From the NCBI GenBank assembly GCA_030562195.1, contig CM060200.1, forward strand, positions 28,063,023-28,127,022: a stretch of DNA of 64,000 nt, given 5' to 3'. The notes under the pieces were generated by a model. That model saw nothing but the letters and a program-made list of their open reading frames with translations, searched no databases and was not told where the DNA came from. The stretch is from Nipponacmea schrenckii. Taxonomy: Eukaryota; Mollusca; Gastropoda; Lottiidae. Below, one piece after another: positions 11,501-23,100 of the stretch. Within the stretch, counting starts at the first letter, position 1; every line of letters begins with the position of its first letter. A program made the translations under genes and the position numbers.

Positions 11501-14318
11501 AAAGGTATTTGTCGTTTTACGTAATACCTTGATATCGTAAAAATAATTAGAAGCACTTGGTCGTTCAACGCACCTTAAAACTTGAAACGAATTTAAAAGT
11601 CTAGAACATCCAGATTTGAATAATTTAGTTCTTTTTTTCTGTGTGCTTTTGTCAACCTTGTCAAGTCAATTATTCAGGCATGTCAAGAAATCTGTGAAGC
11701 GGAAGCGACCATGAGAGAATGTGAGTGTTCAGATAATATGAGAGAGGAAACTAATATGAAAATAGGAAAACATCGGCCAATACCCCATACATGTACTACT
11801 GACGATGGTAGGTTTAAAATATCTTTAAATCTTTGAATTTGGCCGTACTTCCTCATCGGGAACCAACGCGACGTTCTTGTGCCATAGAAATAACAGACCC
11901 GAACCTAATTGGAATATATTGAATAACCACGTCACACTTAATCAGTTTAATGATTTAAAGGGTCATGATATTTTCTGGTATAGAAATATAGCCAATTTCA
12001 TACAAAACAGTGAATTGGTATTTATAATACTTCGTCATTTATTCAGTTTGTCGCGTTATAGATTGCGTTTAAACAACAATAATGCTAATGAGACCAACGT
12101 TTAATTCTTACAAACACTATATGGCATTCACCTTGCATATTCGCCCTAATAGTTGTGGGTAGACTATAACATCTTTCAGTTTATTTCTGATTTTGTATTT
12201 ATAGAAGTATTATGCCAATTTATTATGTCTAAAAAGTTCGAGTCGAACAGATTAACGTGCGATTGCCAAGACCCTTGTCAGTAAGTAATGTTTTATCAAT
12301 TTTCTTTTAACTGGATTTCAAGGGCTGATGTGAGTCTTGATTACATGTAGATGTAGTTCAGTCTTCAGAAGCACGATATCGTATAATTTATAGTTAAAGC
12401 ATAATAGCTTTAATAATACTTAAAATGGTTTTTGCAGTGACAATTTTTAAATTGTCAGCGACAGTTTGAGGATACGATTTTATTGAATGTTTTGACAGTA
12501 AGTCTTACTCTACCTCTTAGAGGTAGTTCGTTTTGTTCTATATATAATATAAATGTTTTAAATTTTACTTGTTTATTAATAATCTAGAGAAGTGAAGTAT
12601 GTGAAGTCCATTTCATCCAGACAATGGCCTTCTGATGGCTACGCTGTAAGTAAATAGTACACAACTTTCTTAGAAATATCTTCAATATAACGTAAAACTC
12701 CATTCATTTCTCACACGATTTGATTTAGGTCGCAAAACTCCATTCATTTTCATTTCCCATAAGATTTGAGTGCAGAAGAGTGGGACGTAAAACTCCATTC
12801 ATTCTCATTTCCCATAAGATATGAGTGCAGAAGAGTGGGACGCAAAACTCCATTCATTCTCATTTCCCATAAGATTTGAGTGCAGAAGAGTGGGAGGCAA
12901 AACTCCATTCATTCTCATTTCCCATAAGATTTGAAAGATATTTATATATATTCGGTATCCCAATGAACAGCAGAAAAATTCCATTTAATTCAATCCAACA
13001 TTAGACAAATATAGGATTAAGTTGTACAAACTCATCCATTTCATGACAGGTTATAATATCCTGTTCTATAATAATAATCTTTATTTTATTATTCAGTTAT
13101 TCTAACCCTTTCGTAACTTTGTTGATACAAAGTTACAAAGTGTACTCCCTAACGCAAACCCCAACGTGACAATAACCCTTGCCTAGTCCTTACCCTATCA
13201 ATTCGTTTCAGGAAATGTTGTTTCAAGTTTTGTGTCATGAAGTAGGGGAAGATGAGTGTAAAGAATATGAACAATCCGATAAAAGAACTTTATCGTAAGT
13301 AGCCTATATACGAAAAACAATGAATTGTCCCACTCATTTTTTTTTTAACAACAGACCAATTTCATTACTTGCACCAAACACTATGACACGATTGATATAT
13401 TACTTGCCCCTTTGAATAATCAGGTCTTACTATGGGCAGCTTGTAGACAGGCTCCTTGGAACCGCAAATGCAGTAGCAAAATAGAACTTTTCAAGTTATG
13501 ACTACGAAAGAAGAAACTATGTTTAGCAAGATTACTAGTTTGGTTCACAGGGGATTTTTACCAGCTGACATAGATCCTTATAGGATTATCCGTGAACAAG
13601 AAGTAAGAGGGTTTGGGAACATATGATGACGGATGCTTACTTTATAAAGCGTTTGGAATATTACCACTGATGATTTCCTAGACTTTATCAAATTTATAAT
13701 TTAACTTTTCAGTCAAAATTTTGTAAAAGTGAATATATATTTCGAGGATTTGAATTATCAGAATATTACAGAGACACAAGATTATGAGGTTGGTATTGGC
13801 CCAATTTTATCGTTTTGCATTTTGTAAAACATACTACCGTAGTTAAATCAATTCATGCAGGCATCAGAAACTATCGCGTCTTTTTTACGCCATCCTACTT
13901 GAAGTCCATTAAATAACAACGCCAGACTTAATCAGTCGAATGATGTAAGGGGTCATGATATATATAGAAAAGTAGTTCGGACATGTCACACCTTTAAAAT
14001 GTCACCTAAATTATTCCCATGTTGTGATTCTGGTTACTAAGTCAGACGCGTTTTTGTATGACCTATTCAGGCAATGTGATAAATTCATGAATAATTCAGT
14101 CTTGATTAACCTGACCATTTTTAAATCTTTCTATTTTTCTATTGTAGTTTGCTCAGTTTATCTCTGATGTTGGTGGTACATTGGGTTTGTGGATTGGAAT
14201 ATCAGTATTAACCGTCATGGAAGTTATTCAGTTTATAGTAGAACTATTTCACCACATGTGTTGTGTTATACCTCAAAGAAAATCCAATATGCACAAACAG
14301 AAACCTTACCATAAATAA
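5600..14318 (+). CDS. DEG/ENaC-family sodium channel subunit A (13 exons, about 646 residues)
   Basis: Predicted exons: 5600-5785, 7680-8168, 8417-8661, 9344-9424, 9710-9801, 10541-10704, 11163-11252, 11678-11807, 12205-12280, 12588-12645, 13212-13294, 13713-13788, 14148-14318. The join is in frame throughout. The product should be a trimeric plasma-membrane cation channel. Exon 2 carries the cytoplasmic FAERTSLQGIPYI block (about residue 121), TM1 and the FPAVTVCNVNP motif. Exon 3 has a poly-Pro run and a furin-type RQKR. The middle exons form a Cys-rich ectodomain. The last exon has GGTLGLWIGIS, with the G-x-S selectivity filter at the start of TM2. Its exon structure from exon 3 on matches gene B downstream. 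Exon 1 and its weak acceptor (AAAAG before 7680) are the least certain part. Donors after 10704 and 13788 are GTTGGT, weaker than the rest. The ligand is unknown; peptide-, acid- or constitutively gated members all share these motifs. Confidence 0.85.
5808..5895 (+). repeat. Short minisatellite, about 29-bp unit, 3 copies
   Basis: GGTTGGGTGAAAGTGGTTGT recurs three times with an AAARCRGG spacer, in intron 1 of channel gene A. The ORF running through it (5842-6063) is not a gene. Confidence 0.7.
6194..6822 (-). mobile_element. AGGGATAA-family MITE, inverted copy, carrying a nested SINE
   Basis: An inverted copy of the element at 2907-3316. It begins AGGGATAATAGG after TTAA (6190-6193) and ends TTATCCCT before TTGA (a decayed TTAA). 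The copy is about 220 bases longer than its sister because a tRNA-derived SINE is inserted near its middle. Confidence 0.72.
6416..6605 (+). repeat. tRNA-derived SINE (family 2) nested in the MITE
   Basis: It contains a perfect RNA polymerase III A box (TGGCTCAGTGG, about 6419) and B box (GGTTCGAATCC, about 6465) in tRNA spacing. About 120 unrelated bases including a C homopolymer follow. The head resembles a tRNA, but the context inside a MITE and the appended body point to a SINE rather than a tRNA gene. Confidence 0.72.
6823..7679. other. Rest of intron 1 of channel gene A, nothing recognised
   Basis: AT-rich intron sequence without recognisable coding segments. The ORF on the minus strand at 7324-7572 shows no domain. 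Confidence 0.5.
8835..9190 (-). repeat. SINE family 1, near full length, minus strand
   Basis: The reverse complement follows the SINE at about 17.2-17.6 kb from a diverged tRNA-like head (near 9185) through the TTTATTGTCCCATCCGAA body to the tail near 8835. It lies in intron 3 of channel gene A. Confidence 0.8.
9815..10495 (+). repeat. Minisatellite, about 16-bp unit
   Basis: About 40 degenerate copies of TACTTGACAGAATATC fill intron 5 of channel gene A, right up to exon 6. Unit length drifts through small indels. Irregular spacing and lack of unique spacers exclude a CRISPR-like reading. Confidence 0.88.
10930..11130 (+). repeat. SINE family 1, 3' part
   Basis: Matches the SINE at about 17.4-17.58 kb from the CATGTTAAAAATCCCTCGACAG region to the tail AAAACTCCATTCATTTTCATT. 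It starts next to CAGGGATTCTTAACC (about 10898), which resembles a hAT terminus. It lies in intron 6 of channel gene A. Confidence 0.78.
12690..12945 (+). repeat. Tandem array built from a SINE tail, about 58-bp unit
   Basis: Four to five copies of a unit reading ATAAGATTTGAGTGCAGAAG then AGTGGGACGCAAAACTCCAT then TCATTCTCATTTCCC. The unit is the 3' end of SINE family 1, amplified locally in intron 10 of channel gene A. Confidence 0.8.
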
Positions 14319-17110
14319 AACAACAGTTGTTTCCCTTGTTATGAATCAAATTTCAGATAAAGTTAGTTGTGTTAAACCACGTGACTGTTACAAAATGAGT
14401 GTCACTAACCAATCATTTTACCTTGTGCGGAATGGAGCTGATACCTTTTCAACTTTGAACAGGAGTTGGAAAGAACTTTGGAATATAAACAAGACTAAGC
14501 AAAGTGCAATATTAAGAATAACAGCTGAATACTGAATGTCCAACCGCAATTATCACTTCGTTCTTACGGCAAAGCAAGAACATCCGCCAAGGCACTCCAC
14601 GTGGTGTCAAAATTCATATCTAACCGGGCTGCCTCTTGTTAAATTATGGTTTGTGACGAGTTGGAGCAGCGTGCGAGCGGACAGAGACGAAGAGTAAAAT
14701 AAAACTTTAATGATGAAGCACAGATGATTGGACAATATAAAGTAAATAGTCAGATGCTCAACAATGGTGATGCACCACAATATTGTCACGTAGCTTATAA
14801 GATCAATATTGTTACACGTCTAAGATCTGCACTTTAGATATTTTTTTTGTAAATATTAATTATCTTTTATACAATGTTAAAGGTTTTAACTGCTGGATCG
14901 TTTAAAAGAATATCGTGTCTTTAATTTAAAATCGGCCAATAGGAGCATATATTCATCAATATATAAATCGATTAAGCGTTTTTCAATAATTACTTAGTTT
15001 TGTGAGATTTCCTGATTTAACAGGGATTCTGTTATTTTACCAGTTAAGTTCACTGATGAATGTATACTCATATTGACCATTCTTGAGAACTAAAATTTTA
15101 TGTACATTTTAAGACGCAGTAACACTTTTTTTAACTGCTGGAAAAGTAATGCTCAATTCATTATTCTATTCGTTTGTTTTTTCTACGTATTAATTTGTAT
15201 GTCATTGAAATAAAAACTGTTTTTACTGTTTATCCCTCATTTGTGTTTGGACATCATCATCATAATGACTTTGAAACTGGTATTTCAAAATACACCCTGT
15301 AAACTGGGCAGTGGTGGCGCCAAAGGTCGAAGGAAGGGAACCGATTAACTGTCAAGGAAGAATTTAAGATTAAAGCGCAAGATTCCTCAAATTTAGTAAC
15401 TTTGTTGCGAAGAAAGTAAATTTTCCCTTAAAAGAACCTTTTATTTAAACCAAAATCCCTCCAAAGGTAAAGTGTTAATTTGTAAATTCACGTGCTGAAA
15501 TGCACGAGCATAGCAATCGAACACGCACTGCATGGCTGACGATTAGTCCACCGTCTGGTGACCAATCAGCTGTCGGGTTTTAGAACCATATCGACCCAAC
15601 ACCTTAAGTGACTTCTAATCTTGCGGTATGGAAGAATTCAGTTGAAAATACATTAACATACGAGATTCGCAATCAATATTTTTTCCAAAACCTACTCTCT
15701 GATGATTGCTATTTGGACAGATAACTAGGGTTGGCTCTATCACGTGACCCTGTGACGTCGAACTTGTGGAAGCGCACCATTATGATTGAACTACATCTAT
15801 CTTTCCAAATAAATCGAGTTTTGGTGCATTCAAGGTATGTAAATACCTTCAGAACCCCCGCGAAAATCCCTAATTTTTGTGGCTTTGTATTTCTGACTCT
15901 TCAGAAGTTTCGGACTAAACCAATATATGCTGACTGAAAAGGTAATAAGTAGCAATGACATATGAAGTTATATAATCGTGGGAGTCTGTAATACCACCAC
16001 ACGTATATACATGTATAACTATTCCATTATTTAACCTCCTAATCCGTCATTTCTATGCCAATAATTATTATTCAAGAAATTATAGGATTATTAATTATGA
16101 AGAATTTTGTATAATACTAATCAGTCGATGTCAATCGTTATCGTGAATTTCCCGGTTTCTTGGTAATATTGTATTATATTCGTTTTTTTCCCAAATTTCG
16201 ACAACAATTTTTAGTTTACCATGAATCATCTTCCCAATGTCATGCTATTACGAGCTGCGTCTTTAACCTTGATTTTAATAGCCTCTTTTTGCTTGTATTT
16301 CACGCTTGCGAATATCTCTAATCGTAACACATATAAATATTTTTTCTAACTTGAACCAAATCCATTTGACTATTTCAATAATATATGTTTAAATCTATCA
16401 AACATAAGAATATCATGAAAGGGATACTAAAATACACGAGAGGAGTAAGAATTACGCATGCGTATATAATTAAGAGCGACTACGTCATAAAGTGACAAAA
16501 GAGACTTAGCTTTTTGATCAGGACAACCAACGAAACGATCTTCGTCATTTGGCGAATTCCATTGTTAAGTATAAGCAGTCCAATTATCGATTATATATAA
16601 ATAAATAAAAATGAGGCACGCTCTGTGTAATTGAAAAAAATGGGAGGACGGAGGGAATTCTCTTCCTAATTAGACGAATAAATAGTTAATTAAGGACTTT
16701 TTAGAAAAACTAGTTTTATTCCCAATCATTACATTATCTCTACTTCGATTGATAAGTATAAGCTATCCAATTATCAAATATATATAATATAAATAAATGA
16801 AATAAGGCATCTTTAACTTAAATAAAATCCGAATTTTCAGCAATACAGCAATTTGATTGGATAATAAAACTTATTTATAATTGATTTTATTAATTGACCA
16901 ATAAGATGAGGATATGTTTTCCAGAATTAGGCCCGAAAATCAAAAAAAAAAAACCTCTTCACAATCTCTCTAATAATACATCTCAACGTGTTCATGAATA
17001 GGCGGCGTTACTCCTTTAACGTATTATGCATTATATAACGGGTTTTATTCTTTACTAAACAATAGTGCCCATTGAATGGCGACTGAAAGCTCAACTCTGA
17101 TTTACTGGTA
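14319..17110. other. Spacer between the two channel genes
   Basis: It should hold the 3' untranslated region of gene A (AATAAA at 14698-14703 and 15209-15214) and the promoter of gene B (TATATAA at 17032-17038). A fragment of the GGTAAGTTCACTGATGAAT dispersed repeat lies at about 14980-15135. Two related 60-base blocks, TAAGTATAAGCWRTCCAATTA, lie at about 16563-16625 and 16750-16810. No third gene is seen. The ORFs at 14263-14535 and 15731-15937 have no recognisable domain. Confidence 0.55.
14698..14703 (+). promoter_or_regulatory. Candidate poly(A) signal of channel gene A
   Basis: The first AATAAA downstream of the stop codon at 14316-14318, about 380 bases away. Confidence 0.4.
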
Positions 17111-20100
17111 ATGGCTTCTACAGTGAACACCAATAGTTTTGTAAGTATAGGTTCTATATTACTGTTTGATATTTTATTTTGTATTTCATAATTTTGCAGG
17201 GAGCCGCGGTGGCTCAGTGGGTTAGACGCTTGCTCGCTAACCTGAGTTCAATCCCGGCAAAGGTCGAGATGAACTTTCGGATTTTTCAGCCCGGTTTCCC
17301 CTTGTCAGTGATGCAGGTCGGAGGGACTGACATGGAAAAAGCGTCTAGTCGTTCGGATGGGACAATAAACCGAGGCCCCGTGTGCTACAAGCTGTGCACG
17401 TTAAAGATCCCTCGACAGTTGGAAATCGCAAAAAGAGTAAGCTAATGCCGCTGTCCTGGCAAAATTTCCCTCATTGCACACTGCATGGCGTTGCCCGTCT
17501 TCATTAGCCCATAAGGTGCAGAAGAGTAGGACATAAAACTCCATTCATTTCATTTCATTTCATTTTCATTTCATAATTTTGCATCAAACTTCATTGGTAC
17601 TATATTTATTGTAGCAAATTGAACGAAAAATCACGAAAATGTATCTAACTGCCTTGTCACGACAATGTCCAGCTATAACTTACTTTGTTTTATACCTTGA
17701 AGTTTGTTATTTTGGTTGGCGATTTATATTCATTTATTTTGTTTCATGTAAATTTGCTTAATAAAGATTGATGTAATTTCCACTTGTTTCTGAATCGACC
17801 AGAACTAATTTCTGCACATATCATACTATAATATTGAAGTATTTAACGCAGGGGTATTCAACCTTTTCCAGCAATGTCCCCATTCTTTGGTTAATGAAAA
17901 CTTCGCGTCCCCCATTTCATTTCAAATATTGACTTACCATATCTGTCGAATATAAAAATTCATTAAACTATCTTCATAGAATCATATTGTATAAATAAAT
18001 TTCACCCGACACGGCCTTGCAATCTGAAACCGTAACATGTTCACAGACACAACATTTTTTTTTGCGATTATATGATGTTCGCGTCCCCCAAAAGTTTTCC
18101 GACATCCCCAGCTTGGGGATGCGACCCCAAGGTTGAAAACCCTTGTTCTAACGTTTCGGCTAAAAGCCTTCCTCAGATAAAAATTTTAGTAGTCTATGAT
18201 CACATTTTTTATGCAAAGTTTAGTTTACAAGAAAAGGTCGTATATAGATGTGAATTAATATATTTCAGGGTATACAACCCGACATGAAAGATGATGGTAA
18301 CTCAGTCAAAGAAGTTTGTGAACGCTTCGCAGGGCAAACCTCCATGCAAGGCATTCCGTACATTAATACTTCTAAAACTTTGGTGGGAAAAGTAATTTGG
18401 TCGGTGCTTTATATGCTCGCCATTGGGGGACTAATATTTCATCTATATTACTTATGTAGCGTGTATTTCCGTTACCCGAAGAAAACAACGGTGGTATTAG
18501 GATTTGATACCTTACAGTTCCCTGCTGTAACGGTGTGTAATGTGAATCCTCTTAGAAAATCGATGGTACATCTAGTAAGCCCTGAGTTACAAACTTTAAT
18601 AAATACAGCCAACCCCACTCGAGTTAAAGACTTGTATGAGGTGAGAACTGCTAAATGAAAATTTTCATGCCCCTAGTGTGATAAAATATAAATGTTTATA
18701 ACGCTAGGATGATAAATTATTAATATTTATAACGCTAGTTTGATAAAATATTAATGTTTATGACGCTAGGATTATAAATTATAATATTTATAACGCTAGT
18801 TTGATAAAATATCAATGTTTATAAAGCTAGAATGATAAATTATAATATTTATAACGCTAGTTTGATAAAATATTAATGTTTATGACGCTAGGATTATAAA
18901 TTATAATATTTATAACGCTAGTTTGATAAAATATCAATGTTTATAAAGCTAGAATGATAAATTATAATATTTATAACGCTAGTTTGATAAAATATCAAAG
19001 TTTATAAAGCTAGAATGATTAAGTAAAAATGTTTATAAAGCTAGAATGATTAAGTGCAAATGTTTATGACGCTAGTTTGATAAAATATCAATGTTTATAA
19101 AGCTAGAATGATTAAGTACAAATGTTTATGACGCTAGTATGATAAAATATGAATGTTTATAACATTCGCACGATAAGATATTAATGTTTATGACTATAGT
19201 ATGATAAAATATGAATGTTTATAACACTAGTATAATAAAATAGTTTTTTTTATATTACTGGCATGCTAAAATATTAATGTGAATAACGCTAGTATGATAA
19301 AATTATTTTTTTTTTTTTATAAAACTGGTATACTAATATATTAAAGTTAATAACGCTAGTATGATAAAATAGTTTTGTTTATAAAACTGGTATGCTAAAA
19401 TATTAATGTTAATAACGCTAGTATGATAAAATAGTTTTGTTTATAAAACTGGTATACTAATATATTAAAGTTAATAACGCTAGTATGATAAAATAGTTTT
19501 GTTTATAAAACTGGTATACTAATATATTAATGTTAATAACACTAGTATGATAAAATAGTTTTGTTTATAAAACTGGCATGCTAAAATATTAATGTTAGTA
19601 ACGCTAGTATGATAAAATAGTTTTTTTTTATAAAACTGGTATACTAATATATTAATGTTAATAACGCTAGTATGATAAAATAGTTTTGTTTATAAAACTG
19701 GCATGCTAAAATATTAATGTTAGTAACGCTAGCATGATAAAGTAGTTTTGTTTATAAAACTGGTATGCTAATATATTAATGTTAATAACGCTAGTATGAT
19801 AAAATAGTTTTGTTAATAAAACTGGTATGCTAATATATTAATGTTATAACGCAAGTTTGATAAAATAGTTTTGTTTATAAAACTGGTATACTAATATATT
19901 AGTGTTAATAACGCTAGTATGATAAAATAGTTTTGTTTATAAAACTGGCATGCTAAAATATTAATGTTAGTAACGCTAGTATGATAAAATAGTTTTTTTT
20001 TTATAAAACTGGTATACTAATATATTAATGTTAATAACGCTAGTATGATAAAATAGTTTTGTTTATAAAACTGGCATGCTAAAATATTAATGTTAGTAAC

Positions 20101-23100
20101 GCTAGTATGATAAAGTAGTTTTGTTATAAAACTGGTATGCTAATATATTAATGTTAATAACGCTAGTATGATAAAATCGTTTTGTTAATAAAACTGGTAT
20201 GCTAATATATTAATGTTAATAACGCAAGTATGATAAAATAGTTTTGTTTATAAAACTGGTATGCTAATATATTAATGTTAATAATGCTAGTATGATAAAA
20301 TAGTTTTGTTTATAAAACTGGTATGCTAATATATTAATATTAATAACGCTAGTATGATAAAATAGTTTTGTTTGTAAAACTGGTATGCTTATATATTAAT
20401 GTTAATAACGCTAGTATGATAAAAATAAATAATGTTTTTGATTTATTATTGTGATATAATGCAAATGCTTAATTGGCCATTTTCTGCAATATATAATTTC
20501 ATTACGACAGAGTGCTCAATTGTATAGATGCCTTGGTAGCGTTGAATGTCTATAGTATGAAATGTTCCAATTGTTTTATTATTTATTCATAAATATCGTA
20601 AAAGTGAATCTATAAGCATAACACTTCATTGATTTAAAAGCTGTAGAGGATTTAGAGTTTCAATATCTTAGAACACCTTATTAATTATTCACATCGTTTT
20701 ACTTTGGCAATACTACTAAATGGACTAAAATGTTCTAGATGAAAGTGTTGTTTTAAGTCTATGTAACTAATTATTACAATGTATCGATTTCTGTTCCTTC
20801 AGGGCTAAAGTATTGTTTGTCTAAAATATTACATTATGTTTGCTTTATGGGTTAAAGCGTTAGGGTGAAAGAATAAACCCTGCCCCGGTTGTACAGGATG
20901 TCTATAATACGCATCCCTCGACAGTTGGAAATTGGAGTGTGTTAAAATAAACTCATTCTTATGTATTACAATTACTAACTTTATTGGAGCGACATAACAA
21001 TCGGCGTTCTCTGGTCTTTATGAAGCAATGATTAATATTATGAATTATTAATTATAAAGTATTCATTTGTCCTAATGAACCAAATCAGGCGCAGGAGAGC
21101 AAGACTTAAGACTCAATATCATATTATTTGTACCGGTTTAAAGAACTGGTTGATTATCTAATTACAGTGATGTGATCAATGCTAACTTGAAAAAATACAG
21201 AATAATCTCAAACGCCATATAGTGACATATTTCTAGGTTTTTGAGTTATTTTTGTAGTCATATTTTCACACAAAAGATACTTTGGTGGCAATAAAGGTGA
21301 TTTTGGGTTCACTTTTCAAATTGGTTCTGAGTTACGTTATTTATAGAAGTCGTTTTATAACGAATTGAATTGAATCATGATCATTTAAAAGGGATTTAAG
21401 GAAATTTTCTGTGTATTTGGGACACTGATAGCAACAATTTGCTCCATTCCATTTTTTAATCAGACGTTTGTGACTCCTGCAATCCCATTGATTTTTGTGG
21501 GTGATTTTTGGCGGAAAATTAGAATGGTGCAAGTTGACATTACCAATTTAGAAAACCTGTTTAGAATTCCTTCAAGACAACTGTTCCGGTGTCGCTATAC
21601 CACAAATCGGTAATTCTACATGACACGCTGTGATTGGTTAAGAACGCTATTAGAAAGTGTCTGATGTAGAAAACTTGTTAGTTAACATGGAAACCAAAAA
21701 TATCAGAAATAGAATTGAAAATTGTAATTTGATGTCGAATGGATTGAGATAATACAGACTGTATTCAACAATTTAATCGCATCCGCATGACATTCCACCA
21801 ACTCCTTATGTACGAAATTAACTTATAACACCCCTCTGGGTAAATATATTTTCTAGGACATCATTTCATGCTTTTTTATGTTCCGTCCAGCATTCATAAG
21901 CGAAAAATATCGCTAAAAATTGTATCAGTCAGTGGTACGTGATAATTGCAGCGTATCAAAATAAAAATTGCGGATAAATGAATTATTTTTCTCTCAAATT
22001 AAAAGGGGCTATTTTTCACGAACTACTGTCAAAAAAAGTGTCAGGAAAAACTCCAAATTTTTTTGTATTTTTTTCAGGATTTGAATATCACTTCCAATCG
22101 TAAGAAACGCTCAGTGGATCAAGAGGATATGGATAAAGATTCACCACTCGTTAGAAAAAGAAGGTTTTTAGAGTTTTTGAATGTTACTGATTTAGAACCA
22201 GTAGAGGAATATTTTGAAGAAGGTGACTGGGAAAATATTGGTACTCAAGATAAAGCTGACCAACTCTACGAACGATTTTTAAAACAGTTTAATCTTGAAA
22301 CGAGGTATGATTCAGTTCAATCTGTAAGTACGACATAAGCTCTAACATATAGTTCTATGCTATCGTTTAATTTTTTCCTCAGGTACGTGTGAACAGGATA
22401 GTCTATAACAAGTGCCTATGAGATCCCCGATTGACCCCCCCCCCCCTGCATGAAAAATATAAATTTTGCTTCATAACCTCCTTCATTAGTTGAATAGTTT
22501 TCTCTTGTATTTTATAACCGGTCGCATGTTCTGTATTATATATATCAGTCGACTGGCGTAGTGCCGCCGATGCTAACTTATACAATCCAACCAAAATACA
22601 TTATGACTACCGGAATCTCTGCAACTGTTTGATTTTCTGAAACGGAATGATGCTGAAATGAAATGGAAGTTGACCCGCATTTCTATGGAACCACGACGTT
22701 TCAGGAAGTTTTCATGAAATGTTGTTTTTATCCTATTCTAGAAACAATAGATTAGTTATTGGCCACCAGCTAAAGGATATGTTGGTCAAGTGTTCATTTG
22801 CTGGTAGAAGTTGCTTTGCAGAGTAAGTCTGATTATCTTGACAAATGTCAATATTTTGTCAGTGAGAATATCATCAGTATAAGTCTGTAAACCGCAAGCA
22901 CTTGTTTTTATCTCCGGGAAGACGCACTATCAACGCTTCTATAAATAGTGGGCCTTCCTGTTGATAAAAAGAGGTGTCTTTGTTGTAAACGGTTAGAAAA
23001 CAGGTTTGATCCAACTGGTTTTTTTTTGACCCCGCAGTTGCCAATTTTGCCGTCTGCACTAACACGATTGACAAAAACAGAATGTGTTCCAGGATTTGAT

